A stretch of 64,000 nucleotides of DNA from Pseudotamlana haliotis (GCF_008806375.1 NZ_WAAT01000037.1:124001-188000), one strand, 5' to 3'. Counted from the stretch's first letter, positions 53,902-62,953 are shown. Translations and numbers: made by a program. The notes: generated from the letters alone by a model not told the origin.

Positions 53902-54644
53902 AAAAAATCATTTACATAGCATTTTTAGTGTTGACTTTTGCATGTGATAGCGAATCAGCAAACGATTGTTTTCAAACGGCTGGAGCGCGTATACAAGAGG
54001 AAATTCAATTGGATGTTTTTGAAACTATTTTTGTTAATAAAGATATTGAACTCATTATAAAAGAAGGCCCTTTTCAAAAAGTACTTATAGAAACAGGGGA
54101 GAATTTAATGCCTGATGTCACGGCTTCTGTTGAAAACGGTAAGTTGACCTTAACTGATCATAACAGCTGTAATCTGGTTCGTGATTACGAACCCACACGA
54201 GTATATGTCACGGCTCCAAATATCACAGAAATACGAAGTTCCACCCAACGAGACATTAAATCGGATGGTGTTTTAACTTATCCAGAATTAACCATTTTAT
54301 CTGAAGATTACGGTGCTCCAGGTACTTATACTAATGCTGATTTTTATTTGGCAGTGGATAACGAAAGATTAACGTTTGTATTTAATAGCCTATCTAATGC
54401 CTACGTTACTGGAAATACAGGAAATTTGAGTGTGACTTTAGCTTCGGGAACTTCACGTTTTGAAGGCCGTGATTTAATCGCGCAAAAAGTATGGGCTTAT
54501 AATAGAAGTTCGAATGACATCATGATAAACCCGTACCAAGAACTTAAAGGAAAGATCTCGAGTACGGGTGATATTATTTCTGTTAACAAACCGCCTGTTG
54601 TGGAGGTTGAAGAAGTTTACAAAGGGCGATTAATTTTTGAGTAG
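53898..54644 (+). CDS. Head-GIN-domain (DUF2807) lipoprotein
   Basis: 248 residues; lipobox LTFAC gives acylated Cys16. The body is a right-handed beta-helix-like DUF2807 domain (VFETIFVNKDIELIIKEGPFQKVLIETGENLMPDV, ITEIRSSTQRDI, LSVTLASGTSRFEGRDL). Found often beside outer-membrane genes; role unknown. Translationally coupled to the PagL-like gene. Confidence 0.82.
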   Translation: MKKIIYIAFLVLTFACDSESANDCFQTAGARIQEEIQLDVFETIFVNKDIELIIKEGPFQKVLIETGENLMPDVTASVENGKLTLTDHNSCNLVRDYEPTRVYVTAPNITEIRSSTQRDIKSDGVLTYPELTILSEDYGAPGTYTNADFYLAVDNERLTFVFNSLSNAYVTGNTGNLSVTLASGTSRFEGRDLIAQKVWAYNRSSNDIMINPYQELKGKISSTGDIISVNKPPVVEVEEVYKGRLIFE

Positions 54645-54679
54645 ATTTTTTAGGAGGGTAAATTTTAAATTTACACATA

Positions 54680-54733
54680 AAAAAGCCTTTACTTCATAGA
54701 CTAATTCAAAAAAAACTGAAGTAAAGGCTTTTT
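54680..54733. terminator. Bidirectional terminator
   Basis: Perfect 17-bp stem AAAAAGCCTTTACTTCA / TGAAGTAAAGGCTTTTT around a 20-base loop, between two convergent genes. Confidence 0.88.
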
Positions 54734-54738
54734 AGGGT

Positions 54739-55335
54739 TTATATTACGGTGGCTTCACTGAAGTGCGTTTCGAACCTTAAAACAATGTCATCTTTAGCCT
54801 TAATAGTTCCTTTCAGTGCTACTGGTGGTGTCAGATCAAAACTAGTTAGTTTTAATTTTGCGTTTCCTTTAAGGGTTACCTCTCCTTGATTTATATTCAC
54901 ATTAAAATCTAAGGGTACCGTTTTTCTGGTTCCTGCAATGACAAAATCACCCATGGCGTGGACAGCAAATTGTCCATTACCCTTAGGTGTAACATGAGTT
55001 ACTTCGCTTAAGGTGAATAAAATGTATTTGTATTGATCAGATTTTAGGGTTTCAGCTGCAGTTTTAGTGATACCTGATTTTGCACCCTTTAAACTTTCGG
55101 TTGATACAGCAAGTGATAAGTGGGTAATATCACAAGATTCTAAATTCTTAAAACCGATAGAACCATTTTTAGTGTCTGCATCTACTTTCCAACCGTGCAG
55201 ATTAGAACTTCCAAATACGGTGACATGTGATTCTTGATTTTCAAGCTGTAATATTTGTGCTTGAGAGCAATTCAAAGTGAAACCTGCTACAACGATTAAA
55301 CTTGCTAGTCTTTTAATGATATTTTGCGTATTCAT
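54739..55335 (-). CDS. YceI-family periplasmic protein
   Basis: 198 residues with a signal peptide (about 1-26). The lipocalin-like YceI fold is seen in SHVTVFGSSNLHGWKVDADTKNGSIGF, the KSDQYKYILFTL segment and GTRKTVPLDFNV. Family members bind isoprenoid-type lipids; the ligand here is unknown. Ends at the shared terminator. Confidence 0.85.
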   Translation of the reverse strand: MNTQNIIKRLASLIVVAGFTLNCSQAQILQLENQESHVTVFGSSNLHGWKVDADTKNGSIGFKNLESCDITHLSLAVSTESLKGAKSGITKTAAETLKSDQYKYILFTLSEVTHVTPKGNGQFAVHAMGDFVIAGTRKTVPLDFNVNINQGEVTLKGNAKLKLTSFDLTPPVALKGTIKAKDDIVLRFETHFSEATVI

Positions 55336-55608
55336 GAGTTAATGTGTTTAAATTATGATGTAAATATCCAAACTTTACAATTGTTATATTATGATTAAAG
55401 TCATGTTTTTATTATTGTATTCGTAATTTTTAATCTTTTTTTGGGTTATTTTTGAATATTACATAATTTTTAATCTTTTTTTAATTTATACTCTGAGTAT
55501 TAGTGGTTTATAAGACTAGGCTATTTGTATTGTTTTTGAAATGACAACAAGTGGCAGAAAATGAATGTAATATCAGTTTTCAATGACAGATATTGGACTG
55601 TAAAATAT

Positions 55609-55622
55609 AAACAAATTTGTTT
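55609..55622. promoter_or_regulatory. Palindrome before the HTH gene
   Basis: AAACAAATTTGTTT, perfect 14-bp palindrome ending 11 bases before the ATG, over the likely promoter (TTG at 55593-55595). A fitting autoregulatory operator for an HTH protein. Confidence 0.4.
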
Positions 55623-55633
55623 GTATTTGTAAT

Positions 55634-56097
55634 ATGGATAAGTTTATAGAAAAATACAAAGGCATTCACCCAGGTTTTATTCTTGATCGGGAATTAAAAA
55701 AACGTATGATTCGTCAGCGTCCATTTACTTTATCTATAAATGAACACCCGCAAACACTTAATGCGATAACAAAAGGAAAAAGAAGTATAAATCTTCCCCT
55801 AGCATTAAAAATTGAAGAAAAGTTAGGTATAGAGGAAGGTACTTTCTCCCTGCTACAAACTTTTTATGACATTGCTTTAACAAAGAAAAAAATAACTCTA
55901 ATACTCCCAACTTGTCCAAATTAAGAAAGGGGCATTTTGGGGATACTGATATTTCTAAAATAGATTGGAGCAGACAATTTAAAGTAGTTATCCATAGAGT
56001 TTTTGAACGCGGTAACGACACTGAAAAAAATGAAATTCGCCATTTTTATGGTGAGAAGAAAGTGGAAGTTGTACTGTCTTTTAGGGGAGACTACTAA
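55634..56097 (+). pseudogene. HTH (HigA-like) protein gene split by a frameshift
   Basis: The first frame (to 55924) encodes an Xre/HigA-like HTH: HPGFILDRELKKR, NEHPQTLNAITKGKRSINLPLALKIEEKLG. It then runs out of frame. The second frame (through LSKLRKGHFGDTDISKIDW and VIHRVFERGNDTEKNEI to 56097) continues the same protein family. The switch lies at a run of seven A (55886-55892), where one more A would restore one continuous frame. No toxin gene is adjacent. Confidence 0.7.
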
Positions 56098-56127
56098 ATA
56101 GGTTTAATTAAGCTTTAGTCAAAAAAG

Positions 56128-56158
56128 AAACCCACAACTAAAATTTAGCTGCGGGTTT
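56128..56158. terminator. Imperfect terminator between the HTH gene and ackA
   Basis: AAACCC....CTAAA / TTTAG....GGGTTT with two mismatches. Could serve either converging gene. Confidence 0.5.
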
Positions 56159-56216
56159 GTTATCTTTAGGGTATGTCTAAGTTACAAAATGATGTAAAAT
56201 CAGTTTGATGAGATAA

Positions 56217-57404
56217 TTAATCTTTGAATAAATCAACCGATTGTTTCGCAATTTCTAATTCCTCATTGGTTGGGATGATTAGAATTTTAATTTTAGAAGA
56301 CGGTAAACTAATCTCTCGAATATCGTCAGAACGTTTTTTGTTTTCTTCTTTGTTTAATTCTAATCCGAAGTAGTCCATATCTTCACAAACCATCTCACGA
56401 ATTAAATCAGAGTTCTCTCCAATTCCCGCTGTAAATACTATGGCATCAATGCCATTTAAAACGGCTGCGTAGCTACCAATATACTTTTTGATACGGTAAG
56501 TATTCATTTCTAAAGCTAACTGACATTCTTTATTGCCTTTGGCAGCTTCAGCTTGAATATCTCTTAAATCACTATAGCCTGTTAAACCTAGCATACCACT
56601 TTTTTTCTGTAAAAGGGTGTTGATATCATCAACGCTATAATCTAATTTAGACGCTAAGTGAAAAACCACAGACGGGTCAATAGCACCCGAACGTGTTCCC
56701 ATGATTAAACCATCTAAAGGTGTCAATCCCATAGAGTGGTCAATACTTTTTCCGTCTTTTATTGCGGTCATACTACAACCATTACCTAAGTGAACGGTGA
56801 TGATTTTTGATTCTTTTTTACCAAGGAATTCGATGGCTTTTTCAGAAACGTATTTGTGACTTGTGCCGTGGAAACCGTATAAACGAATGTTGTGCTCGGT
56901 AACAAATTCTTTTGCAATCGCATAGCGATACGCTTGCTCTGGAATGGTTTGGTGGAATGCTGTATCAAATACCGCCACTTGTTTCGCCTTAGAAAAAATA
57001 GTTTCAGCAACTTCTATACCTTCAAAATTTGCAGGGTTATGAAGCGGTGCTAAACTAAAAAGGCCTTTTATTTGTTCTTTAACTTCTGGTGTAATTTCAG
57101 TTGTTTTATCAAAAAGAGAACCCCCTTGAACCACACGGTGACCTACAATATCAATATCGTCTGCCGATTTGATAATTCCAGTCTTAGCATCTAAAAGTTG
57201 TTCAGATAATAATGATAAACCTTCTTTATGGTTTAAAATAGGTGTTTCAAGTTCAATTTTGTCATTATCCGTTTTGTAAATGAATTTCGCATCATTCATA
57301 CCAATACGTTCTATTAAACCAGAGCATAAAATAGTGGCTCCTGGCATAGAAAACAATTGAAATTTAAGTGATGAACTTCCTGAATTTAAAATAAGTACTT
57401 GCAT
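56217..57404 (-). CDS. ackA: Acetate kinase
   Basis: Interconverts acetyl phosphate and ADP with acetate and ATP. LILNSGSSSLKFQLF at the N-terminus and RLYGFHGTSHKYVSEKA are the two family signatures; MGLTPLDGLIMGTRSGAIDPS follows. 395 residues. Two bases after pta. Confidence 0.97.
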   Translation of the reverse strand: MQVLILNSGSSSLKFQLFSMPGATILCSGLIERIGMNDAKFIYKTDNDKIELETPILNHKEGLSLLSEQLLDAKTGIIKSADDIDIVGHRVVQGGSLFDKTTEITPEVKEQIKGLFSLAPLHNPANFEGIEVAETIFSKAKQVAVFDTAFHQTIPEQAYRYAIAKEFVTEHNIRLYGFHGTSHKYVSEKAIEFLGKKESKIITVHLGNGCSMTAIKDGKSIDHSMGLTPLDGLIMGTRSGAIDPSVVFHLASKLDYSVDDINTLLQKKSGMLGLTGYSDLRDIQAEAAKGNKECQLALEMNTYRIKKYIGSYAAVLNGIDAIVFTAGIGENSDLIREMVCEDMDYFGLELNKEENKKRSDDIREISLPSSKIKILIIPTNEELEIAKQSVDLFKD

Positions 57405-57406
57405 TT

Positions 57407-59497
57407 TTATATATCTTGAGCTTGAATTGCTGTTATTATTACTGTACTGTAAATATCATCTGCAGTACAACCTCTACTTAAATCGTTAACCGGTTTGTTT
57501 AAACCTTGTAACATAGGGCCAATGGCTAAGGCACCGGTTTCTCTTTGAACGGCTTTGTACGTGTTGTTTCCTGTATTTAAATCAGGGAACACTAAAACAC
57601 TAGCTTGTCCTGCCACTTCAGAGTCTGGTAATTTGCTTTTACCAATACGCATATCTACAGCAGCATCGTATTGAATAGGCCCTTCAATTTTCATGTTAGG
57701 CGCTTTTTCTTTAGCGATTTCAGTAGCTTTTCTTACTTTATCAACTTCTTCTCCTTTTCCTGAAGAACCAGAAGAATAAGATAATAAGGCTACTTTTGGT
57801 TCAACACCAAAATCTTGAGCCGTTTTTGCTGAAGATATCGCGATTTCTGCTAGTTGTTCAGCATTTGGGTTCGGGTTAATGGCGCAATCACCAAAAATAG
57901 ACACACGGTCTTCTAAACACATAAAGAATACAGAAGACACAATGTTTACACCAGGTTTCGTTTTAATAAACTGAAGCGCTGGTCTTAATGTGTGTTGTGT
58001 GGTGTGAACGGCACCTGAAACCATACCATCAGCATGACCTTTGTAAATCATCATGGTGGCAAAGTATGATACATCACACATGGTATCTTTAGCCATTTGA
58101 AGGTTTACGTTTTTATGTTTTCTTAACTCGTAAAACGTATTGGCGTAATCTTCATAATATTCAGATTCCTGAGGCATAATCACATTCACATCTTTTAAAT
58201 CTAAAGGAATGTCTTGTCTTGTAATGATTTCTTGAATCTTGTCTTTTTCACCTATTAAGGTTAAATCAACCACATGAGCATCAATTAATCGTGCCGCGGC
58301 TCTTAATACACGCTCATCGTAACCTTCTGGTAAAACAATGTGTTTTTTGTTTTTAAGGGCGCGTTGTAATAAGTTGTATTGGAACATTCTTGGTGTGAAA
58401 ATTCCAGATTTAAAGGTGATTAAATCATTTGCCAATTTATCGGTATCCACATGTTTTTCAAAAGTGGCGATTGAGGTTTCTATTTTCTCAACATTATCGG
58501 CGTAAATTTTAGTTCTAATTTTACCAATCTTATTAGTGATAGCAAAAGTCCCTTCTTTAGCACTAATAATAGGAACTACACTAGTAAGTCCTTCTATTAA
58601 CTTTAAAATCGTGTCTTCAGGAATTAAACCTCCCGTTAAAACGATACCGGCTACTTTAGGGTAATTTTTAGAAATATGTGCTTGCAAACCGCCTAAAATA
58701 ATATCGGCTCTATCACCAGCTGTGATAATTAAGCAATCCTCTTTTATATGATTTAGGAAATTACGCAATTGCATGGTTCCTAATATGGCAGAATCAACTT
58801 GATTGTTTAGCTGGTCTTTACCAAGAAGTGCTTCACCATCAACATTTTTGATGATTTCTTTGATGGTTGGATTGGCTAAACTGTCAATTTTTGGAATCAC
58901 TGTAATGTCTGTGTTTCCAGCAATACGTTCTTTTAAAAGGTTTTTAAGACTATTAACTTCGGTAGGAGCTACCTTGTTGGTCATGATAGAAAGTACATCA
59001 ACTTCTTCTTTAAAAGTATCGTAAGCCAATTGTACGTTATCAGTGATTTCTGAATTCGATAAATTATCACCGCGAGAAACTAGAATTACAGGAAGGCTTA
59101 AGTTTTTTGCAAGGTGTAAATTGATGTCTAACTCGATACTTGAATTTTCATGTGAAAAATCGGTGCCTTCAACTAAAATGAAATCAAAACGTTCTTCTAA
59201 ATATTTGTAACGTTTAATCACTTCGTCAATAACATCACCTGCTTTGCCTTTGTTGTATAAATCAAGAACTTCACTACGCTTAAAAGCAAATGTCTTTTTG
59301 TAGTTGATATCGATTTCAAAATAAGACATAACCGTATCAATATGGTTGTCTACTTCGCCTTCTTCAGTATCTTCAATAATAGGTCTGAAGTATCCTACTT
59401 TTGCTGTTTTTCCTAATAGCATGCGCATTAAACCAAGTACAACAACAGATTTTCCGCTGTTAGGTTCAATAGTTGCTACATAAATACCTTTACTCAT
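57407..59497 (-). CDS. pta: Phosphate acetyltransferase, long form
   Basis: Interconverts acetyl-CoA and acetyl phosphate. 696 residues: an N-terminal P-loop-like domain (YVATIEPNSGKSVVVLGLM), a DRTGG-type middle domain, and the C-terminal catalytic domain (from about residue 370) with VLPEGYDERVLRAA and GMVSGAVHTT. Start ATG 59497. Operon pta-ackA. Confidence 0.96.
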   Translation of the reverse strand: MSKGIYVATIEPNSGKSVVVLGLMRMLLGKTAKVGYFRPIIEDTEEGEVDNHIDTVMSYFEIDINYKKTFAFKRSEVLDLYNKGKAGDVIDEVIKRYKYLEERFDFILVEGTDFSHENSSIELDINLHLAKNLSLPVILVSRGDNLSNSEITDNVQLAYDTFKEEVDVLSIMTNKVAPTEVNSLKNLLKERIAGNTDITVIPKIDSLANPTIKEIIKNVDGEALLGKDQLNNQVDSAILGTMQLRNFLNHIKEDCLIITAGDRADIILGGLQAHISKNYPKVAGIVLTGGLIPEDTILKLIEGLTSVVPIISAKEGTFAITNKIGKIRTKIYADNVEKIETSIATFEKHVDTDKLANDLITFKSGIFTPRMFQYNLLQRALKNKKHIVLPEGYDERVLRAAARLIDAHVVDLTLIGEKDKIQEIITRQDIPLDLKDVNVIMPQESEYYEDYANTFYELRKHKNVNLQMAKDTMCDVSYFATMMIYKGHADGMVSGAVHTTQHTLRPALQFIKTKPGVNIVSSVFFMCLEDRVSIFGDCAINPNPNAEQLAEIAISSAKTAQDFGVEPKVALLSYSSGSSGKGEEVDKVRKATEIAKEKAPNMKIEGPIQYDAAVDMRIGKSKLPDSEVAGQASVLVFPDLNTGNNTYKAVQRETGALAIGPMLQGLNKPVNDLSRGCTADDIYSTVIITAIQAQDI

Positions 59498-59650
59498 GAT
59501 GTTTGTTTTCTAATTTAACAAAGTTAATTTATTCGATTTTTTAATTTAAATGAACAATTTAGCTTGCTAAAGGATTATTTTCCTCTCGCAAAATTAGTAG
59601 GTAGTTGTTTGGATAAAGATGACTTTTGTCATAATCGGAATTTAAGGTAG

Positions 59651-60547
59651 CTATTTTGTGGTTAAATTCCTAAAAAGAGATTCTAAACTGGCATTCTTTT
59701 GATTAAGTTGAAGAATCTTCAATTCGTTGTCATGAGCAAAATCAAAAACATGGGAGCGCATGTCTTGTGTGGTGTTAAAGGTGATTTCGTATACAAAATC
59801 GTATGTATTTACTACGCGTTCTACTTTAGGTAATCGCTGTAGAAAGGCATTTTCAACACGATAATCAAATTCAACTATAACGATTTGTTCGGCATCATTT
59901 CTAAGGGCGTTTAAGTTTTTATCAGCTACAATTTCGCCTTTATTAATAATGATAACGCGGTCGCACATGGCTTCTACTTCTTGCATAATATGCGTAGAAA
60001 GAAAAACCGTTTTTGTTTCACCAATAGTTTTAATGAGATTTCTAATGTCAATCAATTGGTTGGGGTCTAAACCTGTAGTGGGTTCATCTAAAATAAGCAC
60101 GTCGGGGTCGTGCAACAAAGCATTTGCTAGGCCCACACGCTGACGATAGCCTTTAGATAATTGTCCGATTTTTTTATGTGCCTCTGGTGTTAATCCAGTG
60201 AGTTCAATCACATCTTCAATACGTTGTTTGCTTACTTTGTAAACTTGAGCGTTAAATGCGAGGTATTCTTTAACATATTGTTCTAAATATAAAGGATTGT
60301 GTTCAGGAAGGTAACCCACACTTTGCTTTACCGCTTTGGGGTTGTCATCAACATCAAAACCATTGACTAGAGCTTGTCCGTCATTAGACTTGATATAGGT
60401 GGTTAATATTTTCATTAAAGTGGATTTTCCAGCGCCGTTTGGGCCAAGAAAACCAACAATTTCGGGCTTACCTACTTGAAATGAAATGTTGTTGAGGGCT
60501 TTCTGATTTTCGTAAAGTTTTGAAACACCGATAACTTCAATTGACAT
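59651..60547 (-). CDS. gldA: Gliding-motility ABC transporter ATP-binding protein
   Basis: 298-residue ABC ATPase: Walker A FLGPNGAGKSTLM, signature LSKGYRQRVGLA, Walker B VLILDEPTTGLDPNQ and H-loop LSTHI. SVGYLPEHNPLYL and the C-terminal domain after about 210 match Flavobacterium GldA as I remember it. GldA works with GldF and GldG in gliding motility; those genes are not in the window. A general ABC ATPase remains possible. Confidence 0.85.
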   Translation of the reverse strand: MSIEVIGVSKLYENQKALNNISFQVGKPEIVGFLGPNGAGKSTLMKILTTYIKSNDGQALVNGFDVDDNPKAVKQSVGYLPEHNPLYLEQYVKEYLAFNAQVYKVSKQRIEDVIELTGLTPEAHKKIGQLSKGYRQRVGLANALLHDPDVLILDEPTTGLDPNQLIDIRNLIKTIGETKTVFLSTHIMQEVEAMCDRVIIINKGEIVADKNLNALRNDAEQIVIVEFDYRVENAFLQRLPKVERVVNTYDFVYEITFNTTQDMRSHVFDFAHDNELKILQLNQKNASLESLFRNLTTK

Positions 60548-60654
60548 AATTAAATTTATTTATTCAAAAATAAATGAATATCTAATGTAAAGGAAGTTTT
60601 GCTGTAAAATCTTTAAAACTTTTCTTGAAACTTGAAAAAATATTTCATTGTGTT

Positions 60655-60683
60655 TTGATTTCTCAAAATAATAATTACTTTAG
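60655..60683 (+). promoter_or_regulatory. Predicted promoter of the pheA leader
   Basis: TTG (60655-60657), 18 bases, TACTTTAG (60676-60683), one mismatch to TAnnTTTG. The start would fall a few bases before the leader ATG. Confidence 0.4.
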
Positions 60684-60693
60684 CCACGTAATT

Positions 60694-60771
60694 ATGACAA
60701 CAACAGTATATTATACATATTTTAACAACTATTTCTTTTTTAGCAAAAGAAACGAGGCGTTGTATGTATAA
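60694..60771 (+). CDS. pheA operon leader peptide (attenuator control peptide)
   Basis: A 25-codon ORF with 4 Phe (three consecutive), 5 Tyr and 4 Thr codons; the Tyr/Phe block covers codons 6-16. It precedes an antiterminator and terminator and then pheA, an aminotransferase and tyrA. This is the arrangement of a control peptide sensing charged Phe- and Tyr-tRNA. Confidence 0.88.
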   Translation: MTTTVYYTYFNNYFFFSKRNEALYV

Positions 60772-60803
60772 TTTATAAACATAAATTATTGATATGAGTC
60801 TCG
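60753..60803 (+). promoter_or_regulatory. pheA antiterminator
   Basis: ATAATTTAT (60768-60776) / ATAAATTAT (60781-60789) is a perfect 9-bp hairpin. It extends outward through TTGTAT (60760-60765) with ATATGA (60792-60797) and CGAG (60753-60756) with CTCG (60800-60803). The 3' side overlaps the terminator arm at 60797-60805. Confidence 0.65.
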
Positions 60804-60825
60804 ATGAAAATCGAGACTTTTTTTT
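60797..60825 (+). terminator. pheA attenuator terminator
   Basis: AGTCTCGAT / ATCGAGACT, perfect 9-bp stem, GAAA loop, eight T. It lies 58 bases before the pheA start, so it can only make sense as an attenuator. Confidence 0.9.
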
Positions 60826-60882
60826 GTTCAAGGATTACAAAAAAGAGCACTAAAGTTTTAGAAATTAATAAAAGTTAAAACG

Positions 60883-61710
60883 TTGATAAAAACAGTGGCC
60901 ATACAAGGCGTTAAAGGGTCTTTTCATCATATTGTTACCCAACAATTTTTTGATAATCCTGTAGATTCTATTGAGTGTATGACATTTGATAGGGTAGTAG
61001 ATTCTTTATTAAGCAAAGAAAGTGATGCTGGAGTTATGGCATTAGAGAATTCTATTGCGGGTTCTATAATTCCTAATTATGCACTTATTGATAAAAATGA
61101 GTTACATATTGTTGGAGAACATTATTTAGATATTCAGCATAATTTAATGGGGCTTAAAGGCCAAAGTATTGAAGACATTAAGGAAGTATATTCACATCCC
61201 ATGGCTTTATTACAGTGTAAAAAGTTTTTCAGACAATACCCGCATATTAAGTTGGTTGAAGATAAGGATACAGCCGAAGTAGCGCAGCGTATTCAAGAAA
61301 AACAACTTAAAGGTGTAGGAGCCATTGCAAGTGTGGCTGCAGCCGAAATTTTTGAATTGGATATTCTAGCAGAAAGCATTCAAACGATAAAAAATAATGA
61401 AACCCGTTTTGTTATTGTTAATCGTAAGAATTCTGCCGTGCCGGAACAAGAAATAAATAAAGCTTCAGTAAAATTTGAAGCCAACCATAAACGCGGAAGC
61501 CTCGCCGCTATTTTAAACGTAATGAGTGATTGCAAGTTGAGTTTAACCAAAATTCAATCGTTGCCAATTATTGAAACCCCATGGAAATATGCTTTTTTCG
61601 TGGATGTTACTTTTGATAGTTACGAAGATTTCAAAAAAGCTAAAGCTCTAATTGATATTATGGGCGATGGGTTTAAAGTGTTAGGTGAATATAAAAATGC
61701 GAAGTTATGA
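60883..61710 (+). CDS. pheA: Prephenate dehydratase
   Basis: Converts prephenate to phenylpyruvate. Starts with TTG at 60883 (IKTVAIQGVKGSFHH); no in-frame ATG lies nearby. The PDT domain shows ALENSIAGSI and NETRFVIVNR; a C-terminal ACT domain (KRGSLAAILNVMSDCKLSLTKIQSLP) gives phenylalanine feedback. 275 residues with no chorismate mutase domain. Overlaps the aminotransferase by 4 bases. Confidence 0.94.
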   Translation: MIKTVAIQGVKGSFHHIVTQQFFDNPVDSIECMTFDRVVDSLLSKESDAGVMALENSIAGSIIPNYALIDKNELHIVGEHYLDIQHNLMGLKGQSIEDIKEVYSHPMALLQCKKFFRQYPHIKLVEDKDTAEVAQRIQEKQLKGVGAIASVAAAEIFELDILAESIQTIKNNETRFVIVNRKNSAVPEQEINKASVKFEANHKRGSLAAILNVMSDCKLSLTKIQSLPIIETPWKYAFFVDVTFDSYEDFKKAKALIDIMGDGFKVLGEYKNAKL

Positions 61711-62852
61711 TTGAAGTAGCAAATCGGTTACAAACGGTTGAAGAATACTACTTTTCAAAGAAATTAAGAGAAGTAGGCGCGCTTATGGCAAGCGGTAAAC
61801 CGATTATCAGTTTAGGAATTGGGAGTCCAGATTTGGCGCCTCCAGCAAAGGTGTTAGAAGCCATTTCTGAAAGTTTTAAAAGTCCGAGTGCTCATAAATA
61901 TCAGAGCTATCAAGGGCTTCCAGAATTGCGTGAAGCGATGGCTGAGTTTTATAAAACACAGTTTTCTGTAAACTTAGACCCTGCTTCAGAAATTTTACCT
62001 TTAATGGGAAGCAAGGAAGGGATTATGCACATATCAATGGCTTACCTAAATGAAGGCGATTCGGTTTTAATTCCAAACCCAGGTTACCCAACTTACCAAT
62101 CAGTTACTAATTTGGTAGGCGCTAAAGGCATATTATATAATTTGGATGCTGAAAATAATTGGATGCCAGATTTTGAAGCTTTAGAAAAGCTTGATTTAAG
62201 TAAAGTAAAGTTGATGTGGGTAAACTATCCGCACATGCCTACGGGAGCAAAACCAACCAAATCTATATTTGAAGATTTAGTAGCGTTTGCAAAACGTCAT
62301 GATATTTTAATTGTTAATGACAATCCGTATAGTTTCATATTAAACGATGCACCAAAAAGTTTATTGGAAGTTGAAGGTGCTAAAGAAGTTTGTTTAGAAT
62401 TGAATTCCTTGAGTAAAACCTTCAATATGGCCGGTTGGCGTGTTGGAATGGTGATGGGGTCTACCGAGCATATTAATAATATTTTAAAGGTGAAAAGTAA
62501 TATGGACTCTGGTATGTTTTACGGCATACAAAAGGGTGCTATTGAAGCCTTGAAATGTTCAAAATCTTGGTATTCAGAATTGAATGCTGTGTATGAAGTG
62601 CGTCGTAAATTAGTATGGGAACTGGCTGATGCATTAAACTGTACTTATGATAAAAATGCTTCGGGCTTATTCATTTGGGCAAAATTACCAGAAGGCGAAA
62701 AATCAGAAGCTTTTATAGATAAGATATTAATGGAAAAAGATATTTTTATCACACCAGGAACTGTATTTGGAACGCAAGGTGAAGGCTACGTAAGATTTTC
62801 GTTATGTGCAACGAGTAGTGCTATTAGAGAATGCATAGCACGAGTGAAATAA
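61707..62852 (+). CDS. Class I/II aminotransferase, likely aromatic
   Basis: 381-residue fold-type I PLP enzyme. NPGYPTYQS, the DNPYSFI loop and the PLP lysine in SLSKTFNMAGWRVG are clear. It lies between pheA and tyrA, so it probably transaminates phenylpyruvate and hydroxyphenylpyruvate (or prephenate). Aspartate or diaminopimelate aminotransferase activity cannot be excluded. Confidence 0.88.
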   Translation: MIEVANRLQTVEEYYFSKKLREVGALMASGKPIISLGIGSPDLAPPAKVLEAISESFKSPSAHKYQSYQGLPELREAMAEFYKTQFSVNLDPASEILPLMGSKEGIMHISMAYLNEGDSVLIPNPGYPTYQSVTNLVGAKGILYNLDAENNWMPDFEALEKLDLSKVKLMWVNYPHMPTGAKPTKSIFEDLVAFAKRHDILIVNDNPYSFILNDAPKSLLEVEGAKEVCLELNSLSKTFNMAGWRVGMVMGSTEHINNILKVKSNMDSGMFYGIQKGAIEALKCSKSWYSELNAVYEVRRKLVWELADALNCTYDKNASGLFIWAKLPEGEKSEAFIDKILMEKDIFITPGTVFGTQGEGYVRFSLCATSSAIRECIARVK

Positions 62853-62898
62853 AATAAAGACAAGCTGTTTACGCTGTTGTAAGCTGCTATAAATAATA

Positions 62899-62951
62899 AA
62901 CTCTTAACCCATTTGATAAGAGTTCCCTTTTAGGGTTTTTGGGGTAAAAAG
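62899..62951 (+). repeat. Two-hairpin element E5, before tyrA
   Basis: Hairpin 1 AACTCTTA/TAAGAGTT (62899-62924), a short CCC/GGG hairpin 2, then TTTTGGGGTAAAAAG, ending near the ATG 62954. The most degenerate copy in its right part. Confidence 0.65.
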
Positions 62952-62953
62952 AC

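Noticed and set aside
60613-60831. 72-codon reverse-strand frame between gldA and pheA
   Set aside because: It covers the pheA leader peptide and terminator on the other strand, which explain the sequence better.
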